A stretch of 64,000 nt of DNA, taken from JAVVHH01 sp964235765. Lineage in GTDB: Bacteria; Pseudomonadota; Alphaproteobacteria; Acetobacterales; Acetobacteraceae. Positions 54,131 to 62,341 of the stretch are shown here, piece by piece; position 1 is the first letter of the stretch, and each line of letters opens with the position of its first letter. Location of the stretch: NCBI GenBank assembly GCA_964235765.1, contig CAXSDH010000001.1, positions 62,001 through 126,000 of the forward strand. The letters are read 5' to 3'. A program made the translations under genes and the position numbers. The notes under the pieces were generated by a model. The model had not been told where the DNA came from, did not search any database, and was given only the letters and a program-made list of their open reading frames with translations.

Positions 54131-54941
54131 CCCGTATTCCTGCACCAATTGCGGCCACTGGCAGCGCTACTTCGCCGTGCCGCCCAACTGCCCCGTATGT
54201 TCCGACGTGCGCAACGACTTGCCGGAGGACGGCTGGGAGTTCCTGACCCCCGAGCAGGTTCTGCCGAAGCTGACCCATCATTGGCGGGAGGCGATCCCGG
54301 GCGTGTGGGAGTTCTGGTCCACCCCCCGCTACGGCCTCGATGGCCACGGCTGGCTGCTGACCTATCCCGACGGCAACGTGGCGTTCGAGGCGGCGCCGCT
54401 CTACTCACAAGCCACCCTCGACAAGATCACCGCGCTCGGCGGCATCCGCTTCCTCGGCAGCAGCCACCCGCACGGGTATGGGGCGCTGTTCCAGTTGCAG
54501 GACCATTTCAGGCCGGACGTGCTGATCCAGACCGAAGACTTGGAATGGACCAAGGCGTTCCGGGTCACGATCCCCTATGACGAAACCTACGAGATACGGC
54601 CCGGCCTGACGCTTCATCATACGGGCGGCCATTATGACGGCCACTCCGTGCTGTACGATGCGGGGCGGCGGGCCATCTTCTGCGGCGACGCGCTCAAGAT
54701 CGACTTCGACGGCGACGGCACGGCGCAGCGCATCTCCACCCACAAGGCCTACCACAAGCAAATCCCGCTCAGCCGCGGCGAGGCGCAGCGCTATCGGGAC
54801 GTGTTCGCCCAACTGGATTTCACCTCGGCCTTCACCCCGTTCGAGTGCGCGACCAACCTCAACACCCATGCCGCGCTCAAGCTGCTGGACGAGGTCATCG
54901 CGGGGCCGCCCCATACACGCCCCATTCCGATCGAGCGATGA
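54120..54941 (+). CDS. Zinc-ribbon plus metallo-beta-lactamase-fold protein
   Basis: The 273-residue protein begins with a four-Cys zinc ribbon (Cys8, Cys11, Cys24, Cys27). An MBL-fold domain then extends to the end. Its first metal motif is S-H-P-H-G-Y-G (His116, His118) rather than the classical H-x-H-x-D-H. Further His/Asp lie in H-H-T-G-G-H-Y-D-G-H and F-C-G-D-A. Such folds include hydrolases, flavin-dependent oxygen reductases and sulfur dioxygenases. The missing Asp-His half means either one metal or an unusual site. The ATG overlaps the oxidoreductase gene by 11 bases, and the stop overlaps the YcaO start. Function unknown. Confidence 0.8.
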   Translation: MPLSPYSCTNCGHWQRYFAVPPNCPVCSDVRNDLPEDGWEFLTPEQVLPKLTHHWREAIPGVWEFWSTPRYGLDGHGWLLTYPDGNVAFEAAPLYSQATLDKITALGGIRFLGSSHPHGYGALFQLQDHFRPDVLIQTEDLEWTKAFRVTIPYDETYEIRPGLTLHHTGGHYDGHSVLYDAGRRAIFCGDALKIDFDGDGTAQRISTHKAYHKQIPLSRGEAQRYRDVFAQLDFTSAFTPFECATNLNTHAALKLLDEVIAGPPHTRPIPIER

Positions 54942-56443
54942 GCCAGCACGTCCTGCCGCCCAACCTGCCCGACGCGGCAGCCGCCTATGTCGCCTCGATG
55001 CCGGAAGGGCGGGTCGAGTTGTTCTCGCTCTCGCCGCTCGACCGTACGGGCGTCAGTTGCTGGAACGCGATGTTCCTGAACCAGGACGGCACGCGCTGGC
55101 ATGGCGTGGCGCCGCACGGCGTCGGCTACGGCGTGGACGACGCGGGCGCTATCATCGGCACCACGGGCGAACTGGCCGAGGCGGTGCACTCGGCCGTCGA
55201 GATCCACCGGATGCCGCGCCGCACCGCGAGCTACGACGCACTCCGCGCCGAGTTCGGCGACCGCTTCGTGGCCGATCCGCTCACCCTCTGCCTGCCCGCC
55301 GGCAGCCCCGTCGATGGCGGCGCCACCCTCGAATGGGTGCCCGCCCATCGCTGGCCCGGCGGCGAGACCGTTTGGCTGCCCATCGACATCGCCGCCTGCT
55401 CGGTCGGCGACCTCCCGCCGGGTTACGTGCCCTTCACCACCCCGATCACCAATGGCCTCGGCGCGGGGCCGACGCTCGATTTCGCCATCGGCCACGGCCT
55501 TTGCGAGCTGCTGCAACGGGACGGCAACGGCGTGGGCTTCCGCGCGATGGACCGCGGCATCGCGCTCGACCTGGGCAGCGGCCCGGCCGACCCGCGCACG
55601 CGCGCCTTGCTGGACCGGCTGGCCGCGCTCGGCATCGAGGTCATCCCAAAATTCGCCAGCGACGAGTTCGGCGTCGCCAACGTGTACTGCGTCGGCGCGG
55701 AGCGCGACGGGGTGGCTGCGGCCTATCCCATCATGGTCACCGCGGCGGGGGAGGCGGCCTCGCTCGACCGCGAGCACGCGCTGCGCAAGGCGGTGTTCGA
55801 GTTCGCCGCCGCCCGCATGCGCAAGGTGTTCAGCCACGCACCGCTGGGCGAAGTGGCCCGCGTGGCGCCGCCGGGCTACCTTGAGCGGTTCCGCGCCTAT
55901 CACACGCTGGGCGGCGAGGAGAGCCGCAGCCTGCGGGCCATGCTGGACTGGCTGCGCCTGGACCAGCCCACGCTCAAATCCATGCTGGCGGACACGGTGC
56001 TGAGCCGCCGCAGCACCAAGCGGTTCGACGAGCTGCCGGCCTGGGACGGCGCGCTCTCCGGCGCCGGGCTGGTGGCCGAGCTGGCCCGGCGGTTTGCCGC
56101 ATCCGGCATGGAAATCCTGTATTTCGACTTTTCGCCCCCGCATGCACCGGGCGTGCATGTGGTCAAGGCCGTCGTCCCCGGCCTGGAGGTGGAGACGATG
56201 AGCTATCACCGCATCGGCGAACGCGGCGTGCGCAAGCTGCTGGAGCGCGGCAGCCCCTTGGTGGGCTTGGGCGCCCCGCCGCCAGGCGCCGCGCCGGTGC
56301 GGCTGCCGGCGGGCGCCACCGAGCGGCTTGGCGGTCCGGCATGGCTCGACGTCGCGGAGGTGGACCGCGTCGTCGGGCGGCTGTATCCCTTGTACCGGGA
56401 GCCGGAGGTGCATAGCGCACCGATTAGCATGGAAACGCAGTGA
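54938..56443 (+). CDS. Stand-alone YcaO-domain protein
   Basis: The 501-residue protein carries the YcaO hallmark T-N-G-L-G-A-G-P-T-L plus A-I-G-H-G-L-C-E-L-L-Q-R-D (residues about 171-195, Glu190, Arg194). YcaO enzymes use ATP to activate amide oxygens, giving azolines, thioamides or amidines. The first ATP/Mg motif, normally S-x-x-x-E-x-x-E-R, is non-canonical here (Ser85-x-x-Glu88-x-x-Arg91). The C-terminus lacks the P-x-P-x-P tail of RiPP cyclodehydratases. No TfuA, E1-like partner or precursor peptide is in the cluster. A small-molecule substrate is therefore more likely than a peptide. The ATG overlaps the MBL stop (ATGA). Confidence 0.87.
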   Translation: MSQHVLPPNLPDAAAAYVASMPEGRVELFSLSPLDRTGVSCWNAMFLNQDGTRWHGVAPHGVGYGVDDAGAIIGTTGELAEAVHSAVEIHRMPRRTASYDALRAEFGDRFVADPLTLCLPAGSPVDGGATLEWVPAHRWPGGETVWLPIDIAACSVGDLPPGYVPFTTPITNGLGAGPTLDFAIGHGLCELLQRDGNGVGFRAMDRGIALDLGSGPADPRTRALLDRLAALGIEVIPKFASDEFGVANVYCVGAERDGVAAAYPIMVTAAGEAASLDREHALRKAVFEFAAARMRKVFSHAPLGEVARVAPPGYLERFRAYHTLGGEESRSLRAMLDWLRLDQPTLKSMLADTVLSRRSTKRFDELPAWDGALSGAGLVAELARRFAASGMEILYFDFSPPHAPGVHVVKAVVPGLEVETMSYHRIGERGVRKLLERGSPLVGLGAPPPGAAPVRLPAGATERLGGPAWLDVAEVDRVVGRLYPLYREPEVHSAPISMETQ

Positions 56444-56480
56444 CCCTTCGCTTCATGGAAACGCAGTGACCCTTCGCTTC
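56429..56480. repeat. 26-base tandem duplication at the YcaO/isomerase junction
   Basis: Two perfect 26-base copies (56429-56454 and 56455-56480) span the end of the YcaO gene (M-E-T-Q then TGA) and the GTG start of the next gene. In each copy GTG overlaps TGA. Only the GTG in the second copy opens the long frame; the one in copy 1 (56440) reads nine codons and stops. Confidence 0.97.
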
Positions 56481-57296
56481 GCCTACAACACCAACGGGGC
56501 CGCCAGCCATCGCCTGGACGACGCCCTGGCCCTGATCGCCGATGCCGGCTACGACGGGGTGGCGCTGACGCTCGACATCCATCACCTCGACCCGTTAGCG
56601 CCGGACTTCCCGCAAGCCCGGCGGCAACTGGCGGCGCGGCTGCAAGCGTTGAGCCTGGGATGCGTGATCGAGACCGGCGCGCGCTTCCTGCTCGATCCGC
56701 GGGCCAAGCACGAGCCCACCCTGGTGACCCGCGACCCCCTCGGCCGCGCCCGCCGGGTCGAGTTCCTATGCCGCGCGCTGGAGGCGGCGGCGGAAACCGG
56801 CGCCGACGCGATGTCGTTCTGGGCCGGCGTGCCGAAGCCGGGCGTCACCCCGGAAGAGGCGCGCCGCTGGTTGCGGGAAGGCGCGGAGCAGGTGGCGCGC
56901 CGGGCCGAGGCCTTGGGTACGGTCGCGGCGATGGAGCCGGAGCCGGGCATGCTGGTCGAGACGGTGGACGATTGGGCCGCCCTGGCCATTCCCGGCCTGC
57001 GCCTGGCGCTCGATACCGGCCACTGCATCGTCACCGGCGAGCGCGACCCGGCCGCCGCGGTCCGCGAGTTCGCGCCGCACCTTGCCACTGTTTCGATCGA
57101 GGACATGAAGCGCGGCGTGCACGTGCACCTGCCGTTCGGGGAAGGCGACATGGACATCCCGGGCGTGCTGCGCGCGCTGGAGGAGGTCGGCTTCGGCAAG
57201 CTGGTCTGCGTCGAGATGAGTCGGGAAAGCCATCGGGCCGATACGATCATCCCCGCCAGTTTGGAGTACCTGCGCGCGCAGGGTGTCGGCCGATGA
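56466..57296 (+). CDS. Xylose-isomerase-like TIM-barrel sugar isomerase/epimerase
   Basis: The 276-residue protein matches the AP endonuclease 2 / IolE-IolI type TIM barrel. Its metal-ligand segments are visible as M-E-P-E-P-G (Glu), L-A-L-D-T-G-H-C (Asp, His), S-I-E-D-M and V-C-V-E-M-S near the end. Relatives isomerise keto-sugars or inososes. The GTG at 56466 lies in the second copy of a 26-base tandem duplication. Its stop overlaps the glycosyltransferase start. With Ino1 and a Gfo/Idh enzyme in the same operon, an inosose or keto-cyclitol substrate is plausible but not shown. Confidence 0.87.
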   Translation: MTLRFAYNTNGAASHRLDDALALIADAGYDGVALTLDIHHLDPLAPDFPQARRQLAARLQALSLGCVIETGARFLLDPRAKHEPTLVTRDPLGRARRVEFLCRALEAAAETGADAMSFWAGVPKPGVTPEEARRWLREGAEQVARRAEALGTVAAMEPEPGMLVETVDDWAALAIPGLRLALDTGHCIVTGERDPAAAVREFAPHLATVSIEDMKRGVHVHLPFGEGDMDIPGVLRALEEVGFGKLVCVEMSRESHRADTIIPASLEYLRAQGVGR

Positions 57297-58510
57297 ACAT
57301 CTGCTTCGTCAGCCGCCGCTTTTTCCCGGCCATCTCGGGCATGAGTGTCTATGCCCTGAACCTGCTGCGCGAACTCGTGGCGGCCGGGCACGGCGTGACC
57401 ATGATCAGCCAGTACCGCGGCGATGACTTCGGCAAGCGCGTCTATGGCGGCGGCCCGCCGCCCGAGGTGCCGGGCGTTCGGGTCATCGGGCTGGAGCAAC
57501 TGGGCGAGCAGGACGGCGGCGACTTCGAGCGGGACGTGGCCGCCATCCGCGACGCCATCCTCGCCGAACACGCGCGCACCCCGTTCGACGTGCTGCACGC
57601 CCAGTACGGCTACCCCCCCGGCTGGGCGGCGATGCTCGCCTCGCGCGCGGCTGGGGTGCCGACCGTCGTCTCCATCCAGGGCGGCGACGGCCATTGGGTC
57701 GGCAGTTGCTGCGAGACTCACCGCCTCGCCATGACCCGCGTGCTCGACCACGCCGGCGCCGTGCTGATCGGCTGCGACTCCTTCCGCGGCGAGGTCGTGC
57801 AACGCTTGGGCACCGACCCCGCGCGCTTCACCATCGTGCCCGGCGCGGTCGACACCGCCCGCTTCACGCCCGGCGCTCCCCCGCCGGATGACCCTCCGGT
57901 GATGCTGTACCACGGGCGGGTCGATGCCCGGAAAGGCGTGCTCGACCTGCTGGACGCCGCGCGGCGACTGCAGGACGGCGGCGACCGGTTCCGCCTGCTG
58001 ATCTCCGGGATCGGCCCCACCTTCGACGAAACCGCTGCCGCCATCCCCGCACTCGGCCTGCAGGATAGCGTCGAGATGACGGGCTACGTGGATTACGATG
58101 CAGTGCCGGACGTGTATCGCCGGGCGGGCATCTTCGTCTCGCCGACCTATGCCGAGGGGTTCAGCAACACCATCCTCGAGGCGATGGCCAGCCGAATGGC
58201 GGTGGTGTCGTGCCGCTCGGTGGGCGTCGTGGACTGTATCCGCGACGGCGAGAACGGCCTGCTGACCGAGCCCGGCGACCCGCCGGGCCTCGCGACCGCC
58301 CTCCGCCGCGTGCTGCGGGACGGCGTCTTGCGCGACCGGCTGGCGGAGGCCGCGTTGCAGGAGTGCCGCCGGGTTTACTCCTGGCCCAAGGTCGCGCGGC
58401 GGATCATGGACGTGTATGGCCGCGTGGCCGGCGCCGCGCCGGACCTGGGCTGGTCGACCGACCTGCCGGTCATGCCTTGCCGGTTCCGCGGCGAACCGCA
58501 TCTGCTGTAG
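57293..58510 (+). CDS. Family 4 glycosyltransferase
   Basis: The 405-residue GT-B enzyme starts N-I-C-F-V-S-R-R-F-F-P-A-I-S-G-M, with the N-terminal Gly loop. The C-terminal nucleotide-sugar domain shows G-R-V-D-A-R-K-G near residue 205 and the E-x7-E motif as E-G-F-S-N-T-I-L-E (about 285-293). GT4 enzymes such as MshA and BshA begin low-molecular-weight thiol synthesis by glycosylating inositol phosphate or malate. The PIG-L deacetylase gene directly downstream supports that kind of sequence of steps. Acceptor unproven. The stop TAG shares a base with the next GTG. Confidence 0.9.
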   Translation: MNICFVSRRFFPAISGMSVYALNLLRELVAAGHGVTMISQYRGDDFGKRVYGGGPPPEVPGVRVIGLEQLGEQDGGDFERDVAAIRDAILAEHARTPFDVLHAQYGYPPGWAAMLASRAAGVPTVVSIQGGDGHWVGSCCETHRLAMTRVLDHAGAVLIGCDSFRGEVVQRLGTDPARFTIVPGAVDTARFTPGAPPPDDPPVMLYHGRVDARKGVLDLLDAARRLQDGGDRFRLLISGIGPTFDETAAAIPALGLQDSVEMTGYVDYDAVPDVYRRAGIFVSPTYAEGFSNTILEAMASRMAVVSCRSVGVVDCIRDGENGLLTEPGDPPGLATALRRVLRDGVLRDRLAEAALQECRRVYSWPKVARRIMDVYGRVAGAAPDLGWSTDLPVMPCRFRGEPHLL

Positions 58511-59283
58511 TGCCGACCGCGCTGTTCCTTTCGCCGCATCTGGACGACGCCGTGTTTTCCTGCGGCGGGCTGCTGGCACAGTTGGGCGATGCGGGTTGGC
58601 GCACCGCCATGGTCACGGCCTTCACCGCCACCGTGCTGCCCGCCAGCGGGTTCGCGCTCGCCTGCCAGCTCGACAAGGGCTTGGCGGCCGACGTGGACTA
58701 CATGGCGCTGCGCCGCGCAGAGGACGCCGAGGCTGCCGCCATCCTGGGCGTTGCCGACCTGCGCTGGCTCGGCCTGCCTGAGGCGCCGCACCGGGGATAT
58801 GGGTCGGCCGCGGAGCTGTTCGGCGGGGTCCATGCGGCTGACGACATCTGGCGCCCGCTGGCCACCTCCATCGCCGCGCTGCTGGCCGAATTGCGACCGG
58901 ATCTGGTGCTGGGGCCCCAGGGACTCGGCGGCCATGTGGATCATCTCCAGATGATCCGGGCCATTCGGCATGCCGGCGGGGACGCACGGGTTGCGTTCTA
59001 CCGGGACACCCCTTACGCGATCCGCAATCCGGACGCCCAGCCGGACGCCCAGCCGCACGCCCAGCCGGGCGTCGTGCTGGACGGAGAAAGCGTGGTCCCG
59101 ATCGCGGCCGGGCTGGACCGCAAGATCAGGGCGTCATGCGCTTACGCCAGCCAGATCGGCTTCCAGTTCCAGGGGCCGGCTGCCCTGGCGCGGGCCTTGC
59201 ACGCCTTTGCGATCCGCGAGGGGCAGGGGCGGCCGGCGGAGAGATTTTTGGGGTTTGTGCCCGCGGATGGGGCGCAGCCATAG
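58510..59283 (+). CDS. PIG-L (LmbE) family N-acetylglucosaminyl deacetylase-like protein
   Basis: The 257-residue zinc-dependent deacetylase starts with GTG one base inside the glycosyltransferase stop. The metal motif is P-H-L-D-D-A (His10, Asp13) in place of H-P-D-D-E, and the third ligand is in G-G-H-V-D-H near residue 140. MshB, BshB and PIG-L remove the acetyl from GlcNAc-inositol or similar. The Glu in the usual motif is Ala here. A three-fold D/H-A-Q-P repeat from a 12-base DNA repeat lies in a surface loop (about 175-187). It probably acts on the product of the upstream GT4. Confidence 0.9.
   Translation: MPTALFLSPHLDDAVFSCGGLLAQLGDAGWRTAMVTAFTATVLPASGFALACQLDKGLAADVDYMALRRAEDAEAAAILGVADLRWLGLPEAPHRGYGSAAELFGGVHAADDIWRPLATSIAALLAELRPDLVLGPQGLGGHVDHLQMIRAIRHAGGDARVAFYRDTPYAIRNPDAQPDAQPHAQPGVVLDGESVVPIAAGLDRKIRASCAYASQIGFQFQGPAALARALHAFAIREGQGRPAERFLGFVPADGAQP
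59032..59067. repeat. 12-base tandem repeat in the PIG-L gene
   Basis: GACGCCCAGCCG occurs at 59032-59043 and 59044-59055, and a one-base variant (CACGCCCAGCCG) at 59056-59067. It keeps the reading frame and encodes D-A-Q-P, D-A-Q-P, H-A-Q-P. Confidence 0.95.
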
Positions 59284-59347
59284 GGCGGCCATAATGTAGG
59301 GGTTTATACGTGCCGGCTTCCTCTCATGCATCCAGGCCTCAACGGCA

Positions 59348-61365
59348 ATGAACATCCAGCCCATCCCTCCGCTCACGAGCTTCGACGCGCCCGCCTCGTT
59401 CGAGGTGACGGCGTTGCGCAACGCCAGCCCGCCCTGGCTGCGCCGGGCTGCCTTTGCCGTGCCCGTTTTGGGCTGCACGCTCCTGGGCGCCTGGCTCGCC
59501 GCCGAGGCCACGGCAACCGTGTCGGACCCTTGGCGGCTGCCGCTGCTGGCCCTTGTCGCGCTGAACATCCTCTATATGGCGATGACCGGCTGGCCCGGCG
59601 TGCTCGGCTTTCTGCTGCACCTGTGCCGCCGCACCATGACCGTTTCGGGCGCCCCCTCGGGCGAGAGCAGCACCGCGCTGCTGATGCCGGTGCACAACGA
59701 GAATCCGCGCGCGGTGTTCGCAGCCATCGAAGCGATGGCCCGCGCCGTGGCGGACGCCCGCCTGCCGCGGGTGGACCTGTTCGTGCTGTCCGACACGCAG
59801 GACCCGGCGATCGCCGCCGCCGAGCAGGCCGAGTTCGACCTGCTGCGTAGCCGCCTGCCCGACAGCCCGGCGCTGCATTACCGCCGCCGCAGCAGCAACG
59901 CCGGCCGCAAGGTCGGCAACTTGCGTGAGTTCTGCGAGACCTGGGGCGGGCGGTACGATTACATGATCGTGCTGGATGCCGACAGCCTGATGGGCGCGAG
60001 CGCCATCGGATCCCTGGTCGGCCTGATGGACGCCAACCCGGGCGTCGGCATCATCCAGACCGTGCCCTACGCCGTCGGCCGCGAGACCTTGTTCGCCCGC
60101 GTGCAGCAGTTCTCGGCCCGGCTCTACACGCCGTTGCTGGTGCAGGGCCTGACCTTCTGGCAGCAGGGCGACGGCAACTATTGGGGCCACAACGCCATCG
60201 TCCGCATCGCCCCGTTCCAGGCGCACTGCGCCCTTCCGGTGCTGCCGGGGCGCGAGCCGTTCGGCGGCGAGATTCTTTGCCACGACGTGGTCGAGGCCGG
60301 GCTGATGCGGGGCGCTGGCTGGGGCGTCTGGGTGCTGCCCGAGACCATGGAGAGCTTCGAGGCGCTGCCCGCCAACATCGTCGATTTCGCCAGCCGCGAG
60401 CGCCGCTGGTGCCAGGGCAACCTGCAGCACCTGGGCGTGCTGCGGCATCCCGGCCTGCGCCCGGTCGGGCGGTTCCACCTGGCCTACGGCGTGCTGCATT
60501 ACCTCGCCGGGCCGCTTGCGGCGCTGTTCCTTGCGCTGGCCACCCTCGATGCGGCGCTCGGCGGCAATTTCGCCCACCAGCTCCTGCTGGGCGAGAGTGC
60601 GGCGCGTGCCGGGCTGATCGCCCTCGCCTCGGCCCTGCTCTATGGCGGCAAGCTGCTCAGCCTGGCCGCGGTGCTGGCCGATGGACGGGCGTCCCGGCAG
60701 TTCGGCGGCCGCGCGCGCCTTCTGGCCAGCGCCGCCTTCGAACAGGTGGGCGCGCTCGTGATCTCCGCCATGCTGGTGATGTTCTACTCGAGCTACGTGG
60801 TGGACTTGCTGCGGGGCCGCACCGTGCGCTGGGATGCACAGCCGCGCGATGACCGCGGGGTCTCCTGGTCCGAAGCCTGGCTCCGCCTGCGCGGCCCCAC
60901 CCTGCTCGGTGCGGGCTGGCTGCTTGCGCTGGCCTGCATCGACTCCGGCCTGCTGCTCTGGGCCACCCCGCTGCTGTTCGGACTGCTGGCAGCCGCCCCC
61001 ATGGCCATGCTGTCCAGCCGCGCCACCCTGGGCCGCGCAGCCGCGCGCCTCGGCCTGTTCCTGACCCCGGAGGAGATCGCGCCCGCACCCGTGCTGCGCG
61101 CCTATCAGCGCGCGGTGCTGAACCCGCTGCTGCCCGTCTCCATGCCCATCCGCTCCCGCCCGGCAGCACCCGGCATGCAACTGGCNNNNNNNNNNNNNNN
61201 NNNNNNNNNNNNNNNNNNNNNNNNNNNNNNNNNNNNNNNNNNNNNNNNNNNNNNNNNNNNNNNNNNNNNNNNNNNNNNNNNNNNNTGCCCGTCTCCATGC
61301 CCATCCGCTCCCGCCCGGCAGCACCCGGCATGCAACTGGCGTCCGGCACGGCGGAGGGCGCTTGA
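59348..61365 (+). CDS. opgH: OpgH/MdoH-like periplasmic-glucan glucosyltransferase (interrupted by a false assembly gap)
   Basis: The inner-membrane GT2 glucosyltransferase uses UDP-glucose and polymerises beta-1,2-glucan backbones. Two helices precede the catalytic domain (about 100-370), with D-T-Q-D, V-L-D-A-D-S, G-H-N-A, H-D-V-V-E-A-G and R-R-W-C-Q-G-N in OpgH order. About six helices follow. Removing the 100 N and one copy of the flanking 55-base repeat gives about 620 residues, stopping at TGA 61363-61365. This is much shorter than the 847-residue E. coli protein, mainly at the N-terminus. opgG is not adjacent. It starts 64 bases after the PIG-L gene. Confidence 0.87.
61131..61340. other. 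False scaffold gap: 100 N flanked by identical 55-base sequences
   Basis: The bases 61131-61185 and 61286-61340 are identical, with exactly 100 N (61186-61285) between them. The simplest explanation is that two contigs overlap by 55 bases and were joined with a placeholder. Merging them restores one opgH reading frame; leaving them in shifts it. Confidence 0.9.
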
Positions 61366-61414
61366 CCCGGCTGCCGGCCGCCTGCCTGTTCCCCAGCGTG
61401 CGCGTCCCCGTCTG

Positions 61415-62341
61415 ATGCTGCGTGCATTGCTGCTGGCAAGCTTGCTTGCCGCCGGCGCCGGCGCGCAGGGCCGAACGCTGGAGGTCGGTCCGGGCAGGGA
61501 GTTCCGGGCGCCGTCCGCCGCCGCCGCCGCCGCGCGTGACGGCGACCATGTCAGGATCGAGCCGGGCGAGTATCGCGACTGTGCCGTCTGGCTTGCCGAC
61601 AACCTGGTGGTCGAGGGCGTGGGCGACGCGGCCGGGGTGGTGATCGCGGACCGGATTTGCTCCAGCAAGGCGCTGTTCGTCACGGTGGGCGCGGGCATCA
61701 CCATCCGCAACCTCACCCTGACCCGCGCCGCCGTGCCCGACGGCAACGGCGCCGGCATCCGGGGCGAAGGGCGGAACCTCGTCGTGGAGAACGTGCGCTT
61801 CATCGGCAACGAGAACGGGATCCTGTCCGGCACCGTCGGCGGCTCCATGATCATCCGGGACAGCGTGTTCGACCGCAACGGCAGTTGCCGCAACGCCTGC
61901 GCCCATGGCGTGTACGTGGGCAACCTCGATCTGCTGCAGGTCGAGCGCAGCCGCTTCACCCGCACCCGCGAGGCGCATCACATCAAGTCGCGGGCGCTGC
62001 GGACCGAGGTGTCGGGCTGCACGATCGAGGACGGCCCCGAGGGAACCGCGAGCTACGAGATCGAGGCGCCGAATGGCGGGTCGCTGCTCGTGCGCGGCAA
62101 CGCCATCGAGAAGGGCGCCAAGGCAGGCAATCGCCGCTCGGTGATCTCGATCGGCGCCGAAGGCGTGCGCCATCCCACACGCGAAATCCTGATCGAAGAC
62201 AACACTTTCCGTAATACCGGACCGTTCGAAACCACCTTCGTCACCAACCTGACCACCACTGCGGCAGTGCTGCGCAACAATCGGCTGACAGGCCGCGTCG
62301 TGCCGTTGCACGGCGAGGGGCAGGTTTCCGCCGCCCGATGA
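61415..62341 (+). CDS. Secreted right-handed beta-helix protein, paralogue of the modules at 44-46 kb
   Basis: The 308-residue protein has a signal peptide (M-L-R-A-L-L-L-A-S to A-G-A-Q-G, about 20 residues). One parallel beta-helix module follows, of the same kind as both modules of the 44-47 kb protein. It shares D-G-N-G-A-G-I-R, H-G-V-Y-V-G, H-H-I-K-S-R-A (His188-Ala194), A-S-Y-E-I-E-A-P-N-G-G and I-E-K-G. Probably periplasmic or exported and binding or cutting a polysaccharide; no activity is known. It follows opgH and its stop overlaps the kinase start (ATGA), so it is part of the cluster. Confidence 0.87.
   Translation: MLRALLLASLLAAGAGAQGRTLEVGPGREFRAPSAAAAAARDGDHVRIEPGEYRDCAVWLADNLVVEGVGDAAGVVIADRICSSKALFVTVGAGITIRNLTLTRAAVPDGNGAGIRGEGRNLVVENVRFIGNENGILSGTVGGSMIIRDSVFDRNGSCRNACAHGVYVGNLDLLQVERSRFTRTREAHHIKSRALRTEVSGCTIEDGPEGTASYEIEAPNGGSLLVRGNAIEKGAKAGNRRSVISIGAEGVRHPTREILIEDNTFRNTGPFETTFVTNLTTTAAVLRNNRLTGRVVPLHGEGQVSAAR

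Noticed and set aside
54938..56443. RiPP (azole or thioamide peptide) cluster
   Set aside because: No precursor peptide, TfuA, E1-like or dehydrogenase partner is visible, and the YcaO lacks the C-terminal Pro motif. The gap at 51902 leaves a small doubt.
59348..62341. A single 997-residue fusion of OpgH and beta-helix protein
   Set aside because: The fusion arises only because the 100-N placeholder plus the duplicated 55 bases shift the frame. Correcting the gap gives a stop at 61365 and a separate gene with its own signal peptide.
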